Below the pieces are notes generated by a model. It did no database searches. It was not told the origin of the DNA and saw only the letters and a program-made list of their open reading frames with translations. From the NCBI GenBank assembly GCA_016714465.1, contig JADKDT010000003.1, forward strand, positions 248,001 through 312,000: DNA of 64,000 bases, written 5' to 3'. Both the position numbers and the translations under genes were made by a program. This document shows, one piece after another, positions 62,872-64,000 of this stretch; within the stretch, counting starts at the first letter, position 1, and every line of letters begins with the position of its first letter. This stretch comes from Candidatus Brachythrix odensensis (GTDB taxonomy: Bacteria > Chloroflexota > Anaerolineae > J036 > Brachytrichaceae).

Positions 62872-64000
62872 ATGCGCGCAACCGTCATTATTCCGATTTG
62901 GCGCGGCACGCCGGTCATTGCCCAATGTCTGGATGCTGTCTATCGGCATTCGGGCTCCGCCCTGCATGAGGTGATCTGCGTCGATAACGCTTCGCCCGAT
63001 GGCGCGGGTGATCTGGTTGCGTCTCGGTATCCGGCTGTCCGCTTGCTGCGCCAACCGGTCAATCTGGGTTTCGCAGGGGGTGTGAATGTCGGTATTGCCA
63101 ACGCCACCGGCGACCTGCTCGTTCTACTCAATCAGGATTGCCTGCCGGGGGCCGGCTGGTTGGACGCTCTACGCGCTGGGTTGGAGGAGCGCCCCGGCGC
63201 CGGGATTGCTGGCGCGCTGCTCTACGACGCAACGGGACAACTCAACCATGTCGGCGCCTTCGTCCGCCGGCCGGATGCCATCGGCGCGCACATCACGGCG
63301 CCTCCCGGGCCGGGTCCATTTCCCGCAGACTATGTGACGGGTGCGCTGTTTGCAATCCTAAGAACCACCCAGTCCCGCGTTGGGGACTTCGATGAGGGCT
63401 TCTATCCGGGTTACTACGAAGAAAGCGACTACTGCTATCGCGCCCGCCGTTTGGGCATCGAGACAATTCTCGTCCCTGGCGCGACCGCTACCCATTTGTT
63501 GAGCGGGGCAGAGTGGCAGCGCGATCCGCTTCGTCATACAGCCGATCAGCACCGCAGTCGATATCGTTTTGTCAGCAAGCATTTTCATGCGCGCGATCTG
63601 GCGGAATTCTTTCAGGCCGAGCTGGACAGCCTGACGCGGGAATCGTATTTCGATCAGTGCGCCGGGCGCGCCCTTGGCGCGCGGGAGACACTCCGCCAGA
63701 TGTCCGATCTGGTCGCTCGAATGAGCCTGGAGCAGGGAGGGACGGTCGCCCCCGAACGCGTCACCCAGTTGCGGGTGGGCTTCGCCAACGTGCTTCGCGC
63801 GTCGCTTGATCGAACCCTCCGGCTTTCAGAAAGATCAGGCGTCGCGATGCCGGCAATTCCGTTGCCAGACATCGCTGTCGCGCCCGCCGCGGATACCTCG
63901 GATCCGCCAATCCCGCCGTCAGCGCCGGAACCGCTGGAACTGCCGGATGAAACGACGCGCACACCCGCTGCGCCCGAACCTGAATCTTCCGATGCCGTGG
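62872..64000 (+). CDS. GT2 family glycosyltransferase, 3' partial
   Basis: 376 codons are open to the right edge without a stop. GT2 (rhamnosyltransferase-like) domain, residues about 1-250: ATVIIPIWRGTPVIAQCLDA, ICVDNASPDG, NLGFAGGVNVGIANATGDLL, VLLNQDCLPGAGWLDAL (D-x-D-like motif), GYYEESDYCYRARRLGIET. A helical segment follows and then a Pro/Glu/Ala-rich linker (from about residue 320: PPIPPSAPEPLELPDE), implying a further domain beyond the window. Confidence 0.85.
   Translation, partial: MRATVIIPIWRGTPVIAQCLDAVYRHSGSALHEVICVDNASPDGAGDLVASRYPAVRLLRQPVNLGFAGGVNVGIANATGDLLVLLNQDCLPGAGWLDALRAGLEERPGAGIAGALLYDATGQLNHVGAFVRRPDAIGAHITAPPGPGPFPADYVTGALFAILRTTQSRVGDFDEGFYPGYYEESDYCYRARRLGIETILVPGATATHLLSGAEWQRDPLRHTADQHRSRYRFVSKHFHARDLAEFFQAELDSLTRESYFDQCAGRALGARETLRQMSDLVARMSLEQGGTVAPERVTQLRVGFANVLRASLDRTLRLSERSGVAMPAIPLPDIAVAPAADTSDPPIPPSAPEPLELPDETTRTPAAPEPESSDAV

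Noticed and set aside
1..64000. tRNA, rRNA or other housekeeping RNA genes
   Set aside because: No GTTCRA-type T-loop with matching acceptor arms and no rRNA-like stretches were noticed; a covariance search could still find small RNAs.

Overview
The window is high-GC bacterial DNA that looks like Chloroflexota, probably Anaerolineae-like. The reasons are: lipoproteins whose lipobox is followed by long Pro/Thr/Ala/Lys linkers; a BTAD-NTPase-TPR regulator; histidine kinases and LuxR-type regulators of unusual architecture; many genes with a -10 hexamer only 6-9 nt before the start codon; and a dense set of intergenic perfect hairpins. No rRNA, tRNA, CRISPR array, phage gene or transposase was recognised. 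At least a dozen genes carry single-base frameshifts. Those I could pin down lie mostly in short A, C, G or T runs and leave well-conserved protein on both sides, so I read them mainly as consensus errors of a long-read assembly and annotate them as whole genes.

Layout. 1-2.5 kb: Zn/Mn ABC importer (binding protein, ATPase, permease). 2.6-10.7 kb: a fusion of a degenerate RbsA/XylG-like ABC domain to a histidine kinase, a convergent REC-LuxR-REC response regulator, then a ChvE-GguA-GguB-like sugar importer whose binding protein is a tandem in-frame duplication. 10.8-16.7 kb: an unrecognised protein, a small membrane protein, a repeat-rich non-coding stretch and a broken surface protein with 91-residue repeats. 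16.8-23 kb: a flavoprotein disulfide reductase divergent from a ferric-reductase-like flavocytochrome, a small protein, and a BTAD regulator. 23.1-28.9 kb: PcrA/UvrD helicase, quinone oxidoreductase and aldo/keto reductase in one minus-strand operon, then a soluble transhydrogenase. 28.9-34.2 kb: a membrane glycosyltransferase-like protein, an enolase-superfamily dehydratase, methylmalonyl-CoA epimerase and an MFS exporter, with an extreme poly-G tract near 31.15 kb. 34.5-39.4 kb: complete branched-chain amino-acid type importer (binding protein-LivG-LivF-LivH-LivM). 39.8-42.4 kb: a lipoprotein and a PQQ-type sugar dehydrogenase. 42.4-64 kb: surface polysaccharide region with RmlD, Wzt-like ATPase, large multidomain glycosyltransferases, SAM methyltransferases and membrane proteins, running off the right edge; an aldehyde dehydrogenase sits inside it.

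How the genes work together. Three importers point to a heterotrophic lifestyle living on sugars, amino acids and scarce metals. The kinase/regulator pair beside the sugar importer is the most intriguing unit. Its ABC half resembles the importer ATPase but has lost the catalytic Glu and H-loop His, so it may read transporter or nucleotide state instead of driving transport. The right third probably builds and decorates a rhamnose-containing exported glycan, although the Wzm permease partner is not in view.

A second theme is a family of perfect hairpins, many with 20-22 bp arms and a GAA loop inside a CCCCGC-GAA-GCGGGG-like core. The outer arms differ completely between copies yet still pair, and several sit directly beside leaderless promoters.
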